Assembly (NCBI RefSeq): GCF_025215495.1
Contig: NZ_CP104302.1
Span: forward strand, 2,294,001 to 2,358,000
Direction: 5' to 3'
Source of the DNA: Mycolicibacterium brumae
Lineage (GTDB): Bacteria > Actinomycetota > Actinomycetes > Mycobacteriales > Mycobacteriaceae
Length of the DNA: 64,000 nucleotides
A program made the position numbers and the translations under genes. Positions 1 to 12,159 of this stretch are shown here, one piece after another (positions within the stretch are counted from its first letter, which is position 1; each line of letters opens with the position of its first letter). The notes below the pieces were generated by a model, which was given only the letters and a program-made list of their open reading frames with translations, was not told the origin of the DNA and did no database searches.

Positions 1-444
1 AGCGGCGCGCATTTGCGGGGTGACGAGCATCACCTGTCCGAGCACGCCGTTGACGAACGCCGGCGAATCGTCGGTGGACAGCTCCTTGGCCAGTTTGACC
101 GCCTCGTCGACCGCGACGGCCTCCGGGACGTCGACGGCGTGCAGCAGCTCCCACACGGCGACCCGCAGGATGGCCCGGTCCACCGCCGGCAACCGGTCCA
201 GCGTCCAGCCCTGCAGATGGGAGGAGATGACGTCGTCGACATGCTCGGCGTGCTCGGTGACCCCGTCGGCGACCACGACGGTGTACTCGGCCAGCGGGGT
301 GACCTCGGGGTCGGTGCGGGCCAGTTCGGCGCGCGAGGCCGCCGTCTGGGCCGGGGTCAGATTGCGGGCCTCGGACTCGAAGAGCAGGTCGACGGCCCGT
401 TTGCGGGCGGCGTGCCGCCCCCGAACCGGTCGTTTGTCAGCCAT
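1..444 (-). CDS. nusB: NusB transcription antitermination factor (3' end beyond window)
   Basis: All-helical RNA-binding factor that pairs with NusE (ribosomal protein S10) at boxA sites to promote antitermination of rRNA transcription. The first 148 codons are visible, starting [20 protein letters not shown], with the family features of an N-terminal basic segment, the helix containing LLFESEARN, and the later motifs [14 protein letters not shown] and [20 protein letters not shown]. The gene runs off the left edge before its stop. The ATG at 444 overlaps the efp stop codon by several bases, so it is translationally coupled to efp, the usual mycobacterial arrangement. Confidence 0.93.
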   Translation of the reverse strand, partial: MADKRPVRGRHAARKRAVDLLFESEARNLTPAQTAASRAELARTDPEVTPLAEYTVVVADGVTEHAEHVDDVISSHLQGWTLDRLPAVDRAILRVAVWELLHAVDVPEAVAVDEAVKLAKELSTDDSPAFVNGVLGQVMLVTPQMRAA

Positions 445-1000
445 TCACGCGGCCCAGGTAGCTTCCGTCGCGGGTGTCGACCTTGAGCTTGTCGCCGGTG
501 TTGATGAACAGCGGGACCTGCAGTTCGGCGCCGGTCTCGACGGTGGCGGGCTTGGTGCCGGCGCTGGACCGGTCGCCCTGCAGACCGGGCTCGGTGTGGG
601 TGACGACGAGTTCCACCGACACCGGCATCTCCAGGTACAGCGGATTGCCCTCGTGGAACGCGATCTGCACCGGCATGGACTCCAGCAGGAACTTGGCGGC
701 GTCGCCGACCAGGGCCGCCGACAGCGGATGCTGCTCGTAGTCCTCGGAGTCCATGAAGACGAAATCGTCGCCGTCGTTGTACAGGAAGGTGGCGTCACGA
801 CGGTCCACGGTCGCGGTCTCCACCTTGACGCCGGCGTTGTAGGTCTTGTCCACGACCTTGCCGGACAGCACGTTCTTGAGCTTGGTGCGCACGAAGGCGG
901 GGCCCTTGCCCGGCTTGACGTGCTGGAACTCGATGATCTGCCACAGCTGGCCGTCGATGTTGAGGACGAGTCCGTTCTTGAAGTCGGCAGTCGATGCCAC
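437..1000 (-). CDS. efp: Elongation factor P
   Basis: EF-P binds between the P and E sites and helps ribosomes stalled at polyproline stretches form peptide bonds. The 187-residue protein has the full family length: an N-terminal KOW-like domain beginning [20 protein letters not shown], the loop [19 protein letters not shown] that carries the conserved tip region, and two OB domains ending in [14 protein letters not shown]. It starts at GTG 1000 with AGGAGAAA upstream, just 12 bases after the pepQ stop. It forms a pepQ-efp-nusB operon. Confidence 0.97.
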   Translation of the reverse strand: MASTADFKNGLVLNIDGQLWQIIEFQHVKPGKGPAFVRTKLKNVLSGKVVDKTYNAGVKVETATVDRRDATFLYNDGDDFVFMDSEDYEQHPLSAALVGDAAKFLLESMPVQIAFHEGNPLYLEMPVSVELVVTHTEPGLQGDRSSAGTKPATVETGAELQVPLFINTGDKLKVDTRDGSYLGRVNG

Positions 1001-1012
1001 GGGCGGTTTCTC

Positions 1013-2101
1013 CTAGTTCAAAGTTATGAGTTCCTTGGGGAACCGGGTGAGTAGTTCGGGGCGGGCGTTCCCGCCGGAAACCACGAGTGTGTCCTCGATG
1101 CGGACACCGCCGCGATCGGGCAAGTAGACACCGGGCTCCACGGTCACCACGGAACCAGCAAGCAGTGTACCGGCGGCCGCGGCGTTGATTCCCGGCGCTT
1201 CGTGGATCGCCAGCCCGACGCCGTGTCCCAGCCCGTGGCTGAAGGCCTCTCCGTAACCGGCGGCGGCGATCAGCTCCCGCGCCGCGGCGTCGACGCCGCA
1301 CAACGACGCGCCCTCGGCCAGGGCGTGCCGGCCGGCCCGCTGAGCCTCGGCGACCAGCTGGTAGATCTCGCGCTGCCAGTCCTCGGCGGCGCCGAGCACC
1401 AGGGTGCGGGTCATATCGGAGTGATAGCCGCCGACCCGGGCGCCGAAGTCGATCTTGACGAAGTCCCCGCCGGCCAGCACCGCGTCGGTGGGCCGGTGGT
1501 GCGGGATCGCCGAGTTGGGGCCGGCGGCGACGATGGTCTCGAACGACGGCCCGTCGGCGCCGTGGCGCAGCATCAGCGCCTCCAGGTCGTTGCGGACCTG
1601 CGTCTCGGTTTGCCCGGGGCGCAGTCCCCCGGTTTCGATCAGCTCGGCCAGGGCGGCGTCGGCGGCGTCACAGGCCGCGCCGATCAGCGCGATCTCGCCC
1701 TCGTCCTTGACCTCCCGCAGCGCCTCCACCAGCCCGGACGCCCGGATGAACTCGACGACGCCGTCGCGGCGCAGCGCGTCGAACGCGTCGACGGTCAGCA
1801 CGTGCGCCTCGAATCCGAGCCGTCCGATGCCGTTCGCTCCGGCCCGGGCGGCCAGCGCCGGACCACAGGCCCGCTCGATGAGAAGTTCGGTGTCCGGAGA
1901 CTGGTTGGCGGCCTGCACCCGGTAGCGGCCGTCGGTGGCCAACACCGCGTCGCGGTGGTCGGCGTAGACCAGCAGGGCGGCGTTGGAGCCGGTGAATCCG
2001 GACAGGTAGCGGACGTTGGCCAGGTCGCTGACCAGCATCGCGTCCAGGTCGCGAGCGGCCAGCAGGGCGGCCAGCGCGGCGCGGCGATCGGCGGGGGTCA
2101 C
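1013..2101 (-). CDS. pepQ: Xaa-Pro aminopeptidase/dipeptidase, M24 family
   Basis: Cytoplasmic dinuclear-metal peptidase that cleaves the bond before proline. The start is taken as GTG 2101 (VTPADRRAALAALLAARDLD), which gives 362 residues and aligns with the M. tuberculosis protein as I remember it. An upstream in-frame extension is possible but has non-coding character. An N-terminal creatinase-like domain (NVRYLSGFTGSNAALLV) is followed by the pita-bread domain with metal ligands in KIDFGARVGGYHSDMTRT, HGLGHGVGLAIHEAPG and VVTVEPGVYL. It is the first gene of pepQ-efp-nusB and divergent from the hypothetical gene at 2269. Confidence 0.93.
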   Translation of the reverse strand: MTPADRRAALAALLAARDLDAMLVSDLANVRYLSGFTGSNAALLVYADHRDAVLATDGRYRVQAANQSPDTELLIERACGPALAARAGANGIGRLGFEAHVLTVDAFDALRRDGVVEFIRASGLVEALREVKDEGEIALIGAACDAADAALAELIETGGLRPGQTETQVRNDLEALMLRHGADGPSFETIVAAGPNSAIPHHRPTDAVLAGGDFVKIDFGARVGGYHSDMTRTLVLGAAEDWQREIYQLVAEAQRAGRHALAEGASLCGVDAAARELIAAAGYGEAFSHGLGHGVGLAIHEAPGINAAAAGTLLAGSVVTVEPGVYLPDRGGVRIEDTLVVSGGNARPELLTRFPKELITLN

Positions 2102-2268
2102 AGCGATCGAGGGTACCCGCGCGCCTTTCGAACCGGGTTGACCGCAACGGTTTACCGCGCCGGGCCCGACGCGGACACTGGCGACTGAGCAAGGCCCCCA
2201 TTGCCGAACCCGTTCCCCTAGCTTCGAAGGCGCGCACAGTGCGCCGACGCCCGACGAGGAGATCACCG

Positions 2269-2715
2269 ATGAGGACCCGTCCGCTGCGCATCGCGCTGCA
2301 CACCGAGCCGGAGGGCTGGGTGGAGCTGACCAACTCCGCCGCGGACCCCGGCGAGATCACCCGGTTGCGGGTGGGCGCGCTGTCGGACGCCGCCCGGCTG
2401 GCCGCCGCCTCGGCCCGGCCGGCGTTCGTCGACGTCGACGTGGTGCTGGCGGACTCGGTGAACCAGGCGTTCCTGGAGTTCACCGAGCTGCATCCGCAGT
2501 GGTCGCCTGGGGCGCGGGCCGACGCGCTGGCCCATCCCGGCACGTCGGCGACGCTGGCCGGGTTGCTGTGGGACATCTGGGCGGCCCGGGTCGCCGACGG
2601 CGTGACGCTGCGCTCGGCCGACCCGGAGCAGTTGCTGCGCCGCATCGTCGACGAAGTGATCCCGCTGCTGGAGTCGCGCGGGCTGCCGCTGGAGTTGGGC
2701 GCGCGGGCGTCCTGA
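2269..2715 (+). CDS. Conserved hypothetical protein
   Basis: A 148-residue soluble protein that I do not recognise. It starts MRTRPLRIALHTEPEGWVEL. A GAGGAG ribosome-binding site lies 8-14 bases before ATG 2269. There is no signal peptide or membrane segment. The protein is Leu/Ala rich with a probable helical second half (GTSATLAGLLWDIWAARVADG). It lies divergent from pepQ, and the following G3E GTPase has its own regulatory box, so they are probably separate units. Codon usage matches the neighbourhood, supporting a real gene. Confidence 0.75.
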   Translation: MRTRPLRIALHTEPEGWVELTNSAADPGEITRLRVGALSDAARLAAASARPAFVDVDVVLADSVNQAFLEFTELHPQWSPGARADALAHPGTSATLAGLLWDIWAARVADGVTLRSADPEQLLRRIVDEVIPLLESRGLPLELGARAS

Positions 2716-2744
2716 ACGGTCGCCGGGGCCCCGCCGCACAACCC

Positions 2745-2767
2745 TTAATGAAAACGATTATCATTAA
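2745..2767. promoter_or_regulatory. Zur (FurB)-type operator
   Basis: A palindrome with perfect 7-base arms TTAATGA (2745-2751) and TCATTAA (2761-2767) around an AT-rich core centred on G2756. It is strikingly AT-rich for this genome and matches the TGAAAA(T/C)GATT(T/A)TCA-like Zur operators of mycobacteria. It sits 3 bases before the ATG of the G3E GTPase, so a bound repressor would block transcription start or early elongation. This predicts induction in zinc limitation. Confidence 0.8.
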
Positions 2768-2770
2768 AGG

Positions 2771-3910
<1,140 letters not shown>

Positions 3911-4354
3911 CTACGCGTCACCCGCCAGCTGCTCGATGACGAACGCCATCGCCAGGTTGTAGCCCCGCACCCCGAAACCGGCCAGCACCCCGACGGCCAC
4001 ATCGGACAGGTAGGAGTGCCGGCGGAACTCCTCGCGCTTGTGCACGTTGGAGATGTGCACCTCGCAGAACGGAACGCCGACCGCGGCGAAGGCGTCCCGG
4101 ATGGCAACGCTGGTGTGCGTGAACGCGCCCGGGTTGATGATGACGAACCGGGTGCCGTCGGCGGCCGTGGCGTGGATCCGGTCGACGATCGCGCCCTCGT
4201 GGTTGCTCTGGAAGCATTCGACGGAGTGCCCGGCCCGCTCGCCCTGCTCGGTGACCGAGGCCTCGACGTCGGCGAGGGTGGCCGCGCCGTAGATGCCCGG
4301 CTCGCGGACGCCGAGCAGGTTCAGGTTCGGGCCGTTGATGACGAGGATGGACAC
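3911..4354 (-). CDS. aroQ: 3-dehydroquinate dehydratase, type II
   Basis: Catalyses the third shikimate-pathway step, 3-dehydroquinate to 3-dehydroshikimate, as a dodecameric type II enzyme. The 147 residues have canonical motifs: [17 protein letters not shown] with the catalytic Tyr and flexible-loop Arg, [31 protein letters not shown], and [18 protein letters not shown] with the catalytic His. The start is GTG 4354 with GGAGAGA upstream. Called aroD in M. tuberculosis, where it sits next to aroB; here the TetR/transporter/dehydrogenase cassette separates the two. Confidence 0.96.
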   Translation of the reverse strand: MSILVINGPNLNLLGVREPGIYGAATLADVEASVTEQGERAGHSVECFQSNHEGAIVDRIHATAADGTRFVIINPGAFTHTSVAIRDAFAAVGVPFCEVHISNVHKREEFRRHSYLSDVAVGVLAGFGVRGYNLAMAFVIEQLAGDA

Positions 4355-4419
4355 GCGATCTCTCCAATTTCGGTGACTGCTCAGGCACGACCGTACCGGG
4401 CACGGGCGCCGGAGCTGAG

Positions 4420-4425
4420 TAGGAT
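4420..4425 (+). promoter_or_regulatory. Possible -10 box upstream of the shikimate-dehydrogenase-like gene
   Basis: TAGGAT fits the mycobacterial TANNNT -10 consensus and lies 55 bases before the ATG at 4481. No convincing -35 is visible. Confidence 0.3.
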
Positions 4426-4480
4426 CGCCGCGGGCGCCGCCGGCCGGCGCCGGGGCTGCGAACCGGACGGGAGGCCAGCC

Positions 4481-5299
4481 ATGACGGCACTCGGCTCGGC
4501 GCTGCCCGCGCCGGATCCCGCGGTCCGCTGGGGCCGGTCGCGGCCGCGGTGCCATCGGCTGTTCCTGCTGGGTCAGGGCCTCGGGGCGTCGAAAACCCCC
4601 GCCCTGCACGAAGCCGAAGGCGCGGCCCAGGGCATGTGGCTGAGCTACCGGATCCTGGACGTCGACGAGTGGGGCGTCACCGACGCCGACCTGCCCGAGG
4701 TGCTCGACTGGGCCAAGGCCTGCGGCTTCTCCGGCTTCAACGTCACCCATCCGTTCAAGCAATCCGTCATCGCGCACCTCGACGAGTTGTCGCCGCACGC
4801 GGCCGCGCTGGGCGCGGTCAACACCGTGGTGTTGCGCGACGGCCGCGCGATCGGGCACAACACCGACTGGCGCGGCTTCCAGCAACCGTTCGCCGACGCG
4901 ATGCCCGACGTGGGCGCCGACACCGTCGTCGCGCAACTCGGCGCCGGCGGCGCGGGCGCCGCGGTGGCCTACGCCCTGCTCGACCTCGGGGTGGCGGAGC
5001 TGCGGATCTTCGACCTCGACAGCGCCCGGGGCGCCGACCTAGTCGCGCGAATGGCCACGCTGTTCGGCCCGGATCGGGTCCGGGTCTGCGCCGATCCGGT
5101 CGACGCGCTGGGCGCCGCCGACGGGGTGGTCAACACCACGCCGATGGGGATGGCCGGGCACCCGGGCTCGGCCGCGCCGGCCGGGTCGCTGCGGCCGGAC
5201 CTGTGGGTCGCGGAGATCATCTACTTCCCGTTGGAGACCGAGCTGCTGGCCCAGGCGCGCCGGCGCCGGTCCTCGGCGCGGAACCGCCTGCGCAGGTAG
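4481..5299 (+). pseudogene. Shikimate/quinate 5-dehydrogenase-like protein, C-terminus lost
   Basis: 272 codons from ATG 4481, behind GGGAGG. This second AroE-like protein has the N-terminal substrate-domain motif [10 protein letters not shown] with the catalytic Lys, [17 protein letters not shown], the NAD-binding loop [15 protein letters not shown] and NTTPMGM. After AEIIYFPLETELLAQARRR the reading frame runs into antisense sequence of the small gene on the other strand and stops. The usual final helices with the GGGMAVxQA substrate-contacting motif are missing, so it is probably inactive. Homologues with this wording are usually catabolic rather than biosynthetic, and the intact biosynthetic aroE is at 11317-12159. 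Confidence 0.75.
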
Positions 5300-5463
5300 A
5301 TGTTGACCGCCGCGCCGGCCAGGCCGAAGAAGATCAGCAGGCCGCCGTACACCCGCGCGGTGGCGCCGGCGTCGGCCAGGACCATGTACAGCCCCATCGC
5401 GGCGATGACCACCCCGACGATCGCCGCGGCCAGCGGGTTCCCCACCCGGCGTGCCGGAGGCAT
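5221..5463 (-). CDS. Small two-TM membrane protein, 3' end probably altered
   Basis: 80 residues starting MPPARRVGNPLAAAIVG, with membrane segments at about residues 11-30 (AAAIVGVVIAAMGLYMVLA) and 39-58 (VYGGLLIFFGLAGAAVNIYL), then a basic tail. The ATG at 5463 overlaps the TGA of the MHS transporter remnant, so it was the downstream gene of that operon. Its last 12 or so codons are antisense to the dehydrogenase coding sequence, suggesting that one deletion near 5257 removed the 3' ends of both genes. I know no function for it. Confidence 0.6.
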   Translation of the reverse strand: MPPARRVGNPLAAAIVGVVIAAMGLYMVLADAGATARVYGGLLIFFGLAGAAVNIYLRRRFRAEDRRRRAWASSSVSNGK

Positions 5464-5886
5464 CACGGGGTCCTGGCGTTGGCCAGCTTGTACTCCGCCA
5501 TCGCCTCGTTGCGCAGCCGCTCGTAGGCCTCCTTGCTGGGCGGGATCGCGTCGGTGCCGAGATCGTCGACGTGCAGCCGGTAGGTCTCCTTGGAGCTGTA
5601 GGCCGCGGCCGCCGACAGGCAGCAGATACCCAGGGTGATGCTGCCGACGATCAGCGGCACGTTGGATCCGGGCGGCGCCACCGTCGCGAACAGCGGGGCC
5701 AGCACAGCGGCGGTGATCATGGTGCCGGTGTTCTGCGAGATGGCCATGCCCGAGACCCTGGTCTTGGCGGGGAACAGCTCGGGGTAGAAGGAAGTAGTCG
5801 TAGTACTCCAACGCGGACCCGATCCAGGCCGACGCCGCCGCCTTCCTGGACTGATTGCCCTCGCCGTGACCGGCGGCTTCTGACAT
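5463..5886 (-). pseudogene. MHS-family metabolite:H+ symporter (MFS) with large internal deletion
   Basis: From ATG 5886 the protein begins MSEAAGHGEGNQSRKAAASA and reaches ALEYYDYF, the start of TM1 in MHS transporters. The sequence then passes directly into another frame reading FYPELFPAKTRVSGMAISQN and continues through the last two TM segments to the C-terminal tail ending KLANARTP. About 300 residues of the middle of the usual 430-470 are missing, and the junction near 5785-5795 is out of frame. The transporter is certainly dead. Its pairing with a shikimate-dehydrogenase-like gene suggests an aromatic or shikimate-type substrate. Confidence 0.85.
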
Positions 5887-6033
5887 CGGGGTCCCTTCTG
5901 TCCCTCTCGCGCTCCGCCGATTGCGGCGTGGCGTGCCTGTAGTGACGCGTTCGGGGGGCACTGCGGGACCTGATTCGCCGAACCCGAGGCGATCGGCGGA
6001 TTGTCGACGAGGTGCCGGTGTGGGCGCTGCGTG

Positions 6034-6039
6034 TAGTTT
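6034..6039 (+). promoter_or_regulatory. -10 box for leaderless TetR mRNA
   Basis: TAGTTT fits TANNNT and ends 6 bases before ATG 6046, the spacing expected of a leaderless transcript. No Shine-Dalgarno sequence precedes the ATG. Confidence 0.5.
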
Positions 6040-6045
6040 GACCGC

Positions 6046-8475
<2,430 letters not shown>

Positions 8476-8567
8476 GGCGTCATTGTCCCAGACGACCCAC
8501 GGCAACCGAAATCTCGGGCCGGGCGCGTGACGGCGGGCGTGAGCCACATCATGCCCACCCGACGAGA

Positions 8568-8592
8568 TTTTGTACCAAATGGTACATAAACT
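8568..8592 (+). promoter_or_regulatory. Palindromic operator overlapping a promoter
   Basis: Perfect inverted repeat TGTACC-AAAT-GGTACA at 8571-8586, extended by flanking TT/AA pairs. It abuts a TAAACT -10 box (TANNNT) at 8587-8592 that would drive the small gene at 8638. This layout is typical of a TetR-type repressor site between two divergent units. The cognate regulator is not obvious. Confidence 0.6.
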
Positions 8593-8637
8593 GGAGGGCG
8601 ACGCCACGAAACGTTCCCAATCCCGATGGAGACCGAG

Positions 8638-8805
8638 ATGACCGCCCTGCTGAACGACCTTTACACGCCCACCGCCGAGAGCACCGTGGCGCGCCGGAAG
8701 CCGTGGTACGCGGGAATGTTCCTCTACTCGAACCCGTCGGCCGCCACCGATCCGTTCCACGAACTGGCGAATCGGCTGCGCCGCCGGACCCGCGCCGCGC
8801 ACTAA
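8638..8805 (+). CDS. Small basic protein between the two shikimate kinases
   Basis: 55 residues starting MTALLNDLYTPTAESTVARR and ending RLRRRTRAAH. GGAG at 8628-8631 is well spaced for ATG 8638; an upstream in-frame ATG at 8626 (METEMTAL) is an alternative without a clear site. The segment KPWYAGMFLYSNPS is aromatic-rich and the tail is strongly basic. The promoter-operator palindrome upstream supports a real, regulated gene. I recognise no family. It lies on the plus strand within an otherwise minus-strand aro cluster. Confidence 0.55.
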   Translation: MTALLNDLYTPTAESTVARRKPWYAGMFLYSNPSAATDPFHELANRLRRRTRAAH

Positions 8806-8842
8806 CGCGACGCGCGGAAGCACCGCGAACTCACCTGAAACG

Positions 8843-8862
8843 GCCCGGGCACTGACCCGGGC
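8843..8862. terminator. Stem-loop between convergent genes
   Basis: GCCCGGG (8843-8849) and CCCGGGC (8856-8862) form a perfect 7-base GC stem with a six-base loop. It lies just after the aroK stop and after the convergent small gene. There is no U-tract, as is common in mycobacteria. Confidence 0.55.
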
Positions 8863-9510
8863 TCAACGTTCCGCGCCGCCGTGCCGCCGTGCAGCCAGCG
8901 CCGCCGCGGTGGCCGGAGTCGGGGCGGTGGAGTCCGGGGCGCCTAGTTTGGGCGGCGCGAACCGCCACGGCGGACGACGGTGGTTGCGCTGCGCCGGGAC
9001 GGTGTTCTGCAGCTTGGCCACCAACTGGCGCACCACCACGCTGGGATTGCGGCGACTGGTGCTGATCCGCACGGTCGCGGTCTTGCGATAGAGCGGCGTG
9101 CGCGCCGCCATCAGCCGGCGGTACTTGGCCGCCAGATCGCCGCCGGACAGCAGCGGACGATTGTCGTTGTTGCGCAGGGTGCGCCGGATGCCCTCGCCCG
9201 CGCTGATCTCCAGGAACACCACGGTGTGACCGGCCAGCGCCTGACGCACCCCCGGCGTGGTGACCGCGCCGCCGCCCAGCGACAGCACGCCGTCGTGACT
9301 GTCCAGCGCGTCGCGGATCACCTGCTCTTCGATCTTGCGGAACCCCGCCTCACCGTCGGCCGCGAAGATCTCCGGGATGGAACGCCCGGTGATCTCGACG
9401 ATCGCGCTGTCGGTGTCCAGGAAGCCGACGCCGAGCGCCTTGGCGAGCCGGCGTCCGATGGTGGACTTCCCCGAACCCAGCATCCCGATCAGCACGGCCT
9501 TGGGCGCCAT
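8863..9510 (-). CDS. aroK: Shikimate kinase
   Basis: Phosphorylates shikimate at the 3-hydroxyl. 215 residues starting [20 protein letters not shown], very close to the M. tuberculosis enzyme. Walker A is MLGSGKST, Asp32/Asp34 lie in FLDTD, Arg58 in GFRKIEE, GGG is at 79-81, the lid Arg lies in NRPLLSGG and an Arg in AARTPLY. The C-terminus is extended by about 40 low-complexity residues rich in Pro and Ala. It starts 4 bases after the aroC stop, so it is coupled to aroC. Confidence 0.95.
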   Translation of the reverse strand: MAPKAVLIGMLGSGKSTIGRRLAKALGVGFLDTDSAIVEITGRSIPEIFAADGEAGFRKIEEQVIRDALDSHDGVLSLGGGAVTTPGVRQALAGHTVVFLEISAGEGIRRTLRNNDNRPLLSGGDLAAKYRRLMAARTPLYRKTATVRISTSRRNPSVVVRQLVAKLQNTVPAQRNHRRPPWRFAPPKLGAPDSTAPTPATAAALAARRHGGAER

Positions 9511-9514
9511 GACG

Positions 9515-10720
9515 CTATCCGGCGTCCCGGGCGACGTGGCGGGGCTGCTGCTCGGCGACCGCGCGCAGGTAACCCTCGACATTGCGGCGCGTTTCGGCCA
9601 GCGAGTCGCCGCCGAACTTCGCCAGCGCGGCGCGGGCCACGACGAGCGCGACCATCGCCTCGGCGACCACGCCGGCGGCGGGCACCGCGCAGACATCGGA
9701 GCGCTGGTGGATGGCGACGGCTTCCTCGCCGGTGGCCATGTCCACGGTGGCCAGCGCGCGCGGCACGGTCGAGATCGGTTTCATCGCGGCGCGCACCCGC
9801 AGCGGCTGGCCGTTGGTCATCCCGCCCTCCAGGCCGCCGGCGCGGTTGGTGGAGCGCTGAACGCCGTCGGGACCCGGGTAGATCTCGTCGTGCGCGGCGC
9901 TGCCGCGGCGGCGAGCCGTCTCGAAGCCGTCGCCGATCTCGACGCCCTTGATGGCCTGGATGCCCATCACCGCGGCGGCCAGCTGGCTGTCGAGCCGGGC
10001 GTCGCCGCTGGTGAACGAGCCGAGCCCGATGGGCAATCCGGTGACCACCACCTCGACCACCCCACCGAGGGTGTCACCGTCGCGTTTGGCGGCCTCAATC
10101 TCGGCGATCATGGACGCCTCGGCGGCCGCGTCGAAGGCGCGCACCGGGCTGTCGTCGATGGCCGGCAGATCCGCGATGGTCGGCGCCGGTCCGTCGTAGG
10201 GGTCCGACGCGCCGATGGCCACGACGTGGCTGAGCACCTCGGCGCCGAACGCCTGGCGCAGGAAATTCTTCGCGACGGCCCCGGCGGCGACCCGGGCGGC
10301 GGTCTCCCGGGCGCTGGCGCGTTCCAGCACCGGTCGGGCGTCGTCGAATCCGTACTTGAGCATGCCGGCGTAGTCGGCGTGGCCGGGCCGCGGCCGGGTC
10401 AGCGGCGCATTGCGGGCGACCTGCAGCTCCGCCTCCGACACCGGGTCCGGCGACATCACCGATTCCCACTTGGGCCATTCGGTGTTGCCGATCTCGATGG
10501 CGATCGGGCCGCCCAGGGTGCGGCCGTGCCGCACCCCGCCGAGCATGCTGATCTGGTCCTGCTCGAACTTCATCCGGGCGCCGCGGCCGTAGCCGAGCCG
10601 ACGGCGGCGCAATTGTTCGGCGATGTCCTCGGATCGCAGTTCCAGCCCGGCGACCATGCCTTCGATCAGGGAAAGCAGGGCCCGACCATGGGATTCTCCG
10701 GCGGTAGTCCAACGCAACAC
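9515..10720 (-). CDS. aroC: Chorismate synthase
   Basis: Last common step of the shikimate pathway: elimination of phosphate from EPSP to give chorismate, needing reduced FMN. 401 residues, with [36 protein letters not shown], the [11 protein letters not shown] and [38 protein letters not shown] blocks, [15 protein letters not shown] and [14 protein letters not shown]. The start is GTG 10720 ([12 protein letters not shown]). It heads aroC-aroK and lies 21 bases after the prepilin peptidase gene. Confidence 0.97.
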   Translation of the reverse strand: MLRWTTAGESHGRALLSLIEGMVAGLELRSEDIAEQLRRRRLGYGRGARMKFEQDQISMLGGVRHGRTLGGPIAIEIGNTEWPKWESVMSPDPVSEAELQVARNAPLTRPRPGHADYAGMLKYGFDDARPVLERASARETAARVAAGAVAKNFLRQAFGAEVLSHVVAIGASDPYDGPAPTIADLPAIDDSPVRAFDAAAEASMIAEIEAAKRDGDTLGGVVEVVVTGLPIGLGSFTSGDARLDSQLAAAVMGIQAIKGVEIGDGFETARRRGSAAHDEIYPGPDGVQRSTNRAGGLEGGMTNGQPLRVRAAMKPISTVPRALATVDMATGEEAVAIHQRSDVCAVPAAGVVAEAMVALVVARAALAKFGGDSLAETRRNVEGYLRAVAEQQPRHVARDAG

Positions 10721-10741
10721 AAGGCAATTGTCCCACGCGCA

Positions 10742-11164
10742 TCAGCGCAGCAAGATCGCGGCCGCGCTCGCCAGGCACATCGCCGGCCCATGCGGGGCCA
10801 GCCGGCCGGGCCGGGTCAGCGCCCAACCCGCGGTGAGCAGCGGCGCGCTCAGCGCCGCGGCCAGCCACACCGCCGCGCCGAAGGCCCCGGTCAGCCCGCC
10901 GACGCCGATCGCGAGCTTGACGTCCCCGGCGCCCAGGCCGCGCGGGTCGCGCAGGTGCAGCAGCAGATATGGCCCGGCCAACGCCAGCGCCCCGGCCATC
11001 GCCTGCTGACCGACCCCCGCCCACGTCGCGACCGCCAGGATGATCGCCGCGCCGGGCAGCGTCAGCGCGTTCGGCAACCGCTGGCTGCGCAGGTCACAAA
11101 CGGTCAGCGCGGCCAGCCAGACGGCTGCTGCGACGGTGGCGCCGGCGGTCGCCAGGGGGTGCAT
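10742..11164 (-). CDS. Type IV prepilin-like peptidase (A24), short form
   Basis: 140 residues and almost entirely membrane-embedded. It carries both aspartates of the A24 family, in CDLRSQRLPN (about residue 24) and in the GxGDxK motif GAGDVKLAI (about residue 80). It lacks the N-terminal methyltransferase domain of PilD-type enzymes, as do other actinobacterial short forms that process Flp-type prepilins. No pilin genes are in view. It lies just upstream of aroC, as in M. tuberculosis (Rv2551c, from memory). Confidence 0.85.
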   Translation of the reverse strand: MHPLATAGATVAAAVWLAALTVCDLRSQRLPNALTLPGAAIILAVATWAGVGQQAMAGALALAGPYLLLHLRDPRGLGAGDVKLAIGVGGLTGAFGAAVWLAAALSAPLLTAGWALTRPGRLAPHGPAMCLASAAAILLR

Positions 11165-11214
11165 GGCTCACGGTAGGCCGACGCGAGGTCCGGCCGTCGT
11201 CGGCGATGCACAGG

Positions 11215-11332
11215 GCGTCGAGTGCGCCACCAGGACGCAATCCCGCATCGAGTACGCCACCAGGACGCGGTTTCGGCGTGTTTCGCGACCTGATGGCGCA
11301 CTCGACGCAGTTTCGATCAGGTGGCGCACTCG
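11215..11332. repeat. Intergenic repeat cluster I (two direct, two inverted units)
   Basis: Units CGAGTGCGCCACCAGGACGC (11219-11238) and the same with one change (11249-11268) are followed by inverted copies of their left part: CCTGATGGCGCACTCG (11289-11304) and CAGGTGGCGCACTCG (11318-11332). The last copy supplies the final codons and stop of aroE (ending DECAT). A transcript could fold into nested hairpins. Confidence 0.75.
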
Positions 11333-12159
11333 TCGAGCGCGGCCGCCATGGCCTCCCGGGGCGCGGGCATCCCGGTGAACAGCTCGACCTGGGTGTAGGC
11401 CTGGTTCAGCAGCATCGCCAAACCGCCGAGCACCTGCCCACCGGCGGCGGCGACGGCACGGGCCAGCGGGGTCGGCCACGGGTTGTAGATGGCGTCGAGC
11501 AGCACCGGCGCAGCCGCCAACGCGTCGGCGAAGTGGCCGGCCACCTCGGCGGGCACGGTGGAGACCAGCGCGTCGGCGCCGGCGATGACCGTGGACAGCG
11601 CGGCGGTGTTGGCGTCGTCCAGCGCGAGCCAGTCCGCGCCCAGCCCGCTGCCGTGGGCAACCGCGAGCGTCGCCGCCGCCCGCTCCCTGCTGCGGGAGAC
11701 CACCGTCACCGCGGGCACGCCGAGGGCTGCCAGCCCGGCCACCGCCGCCGGGGCGGTGCCGCCGGAGCCGAGCACGACGGCCGGGCCGGGGCGCTCCGGC
11801 AGCACGGGGCGCAACGCGCCGGCCACCCCGTCGACGTCGGTGTTGTCGGCCAGCCAGCCGTCGTCGGCGCGGACCAGGGTGTTCGCCGACCCCAGCAGCG
11901 CCGCCCGGTCGGTGCGCGCATCCGCGACCTGCAAGGCCGCGAATTTGCCGGGCATGGTGACCGAGACGCCGACCCACTCCGGGCCGAACCCGTCGACCAG
12001 AACGGGTAGCTGCGCCGCATCGCATTCGATGCGGTCATAACTCCAGTCGGTCAGGCCCAGCGCCCGGTAGGCGGCCAGATGCAGCAGCGGCGAGCGGGAA
12101 TGCGCGATCGGTTTGCCCAGCACCGCGGCACGGCGGGGGCCGGGCCGGCTAGCGGACAC
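11317..12159 (-). CDS. aroE: Shikimate dehydrogenase
   Basis: NADPH-dependent reduction of 3-dehydroshikimate to shikimate. 280 residues from GTG 12159 ([20 protein letters not shown]). The substrate-site motif is KPIAHSRSPLLHLAAY, the catalytic Lys region is VSVTMPGKFAA, and NTLVRADDGW, NTDVDGVAGAL, nucleotide loop GSGGTAPAAVAGLA and C-terminal GGLAMLLNQAYTQVELFTG complete the family set. The intact C-terminus contrasts with the truncated homologue at 4481. The start overlaps the end of mltG by 11 bases. Confidence 0.95.
   Translation of the reverse strand: MSASRPGPRRAAVLGKPIAHSRSPLLHLAAYRALGLTDWSYDRIECDAAQLPVLVDGFGPEWVGVSVTMPGKFAALQVADARTDRAALLGSANTLVRADDGWLADNTDVDGVAGALRPVLPERPGPAVVLGSGGTAPAAVAGLAALGVPAVTVVSRSRERAAATLAVAHGSGLGADWLALDDANTAALSTVIAGADALVSTVPAEVAGHFADALAAAPVLLDAIYNPWPTPLARAVAAAGGQVLGGLAMLLNQAYTQVELFTGMPAPREAMAAALDECAT

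Noticed and set aside
4481..5299. The first aroE-like gene as the biosynthetic shikimate dehydrogenase
   Set aside because: It lacks the C-terminal conserved block, and an intact aroE exists at 11317-12159 in the standard place next to mltG.
11215..11332. CRISPR array at the repeat clusters
   Set aside because: Only two direct copies per cluster, mixed orientation, no regular spacers and no cas genes.
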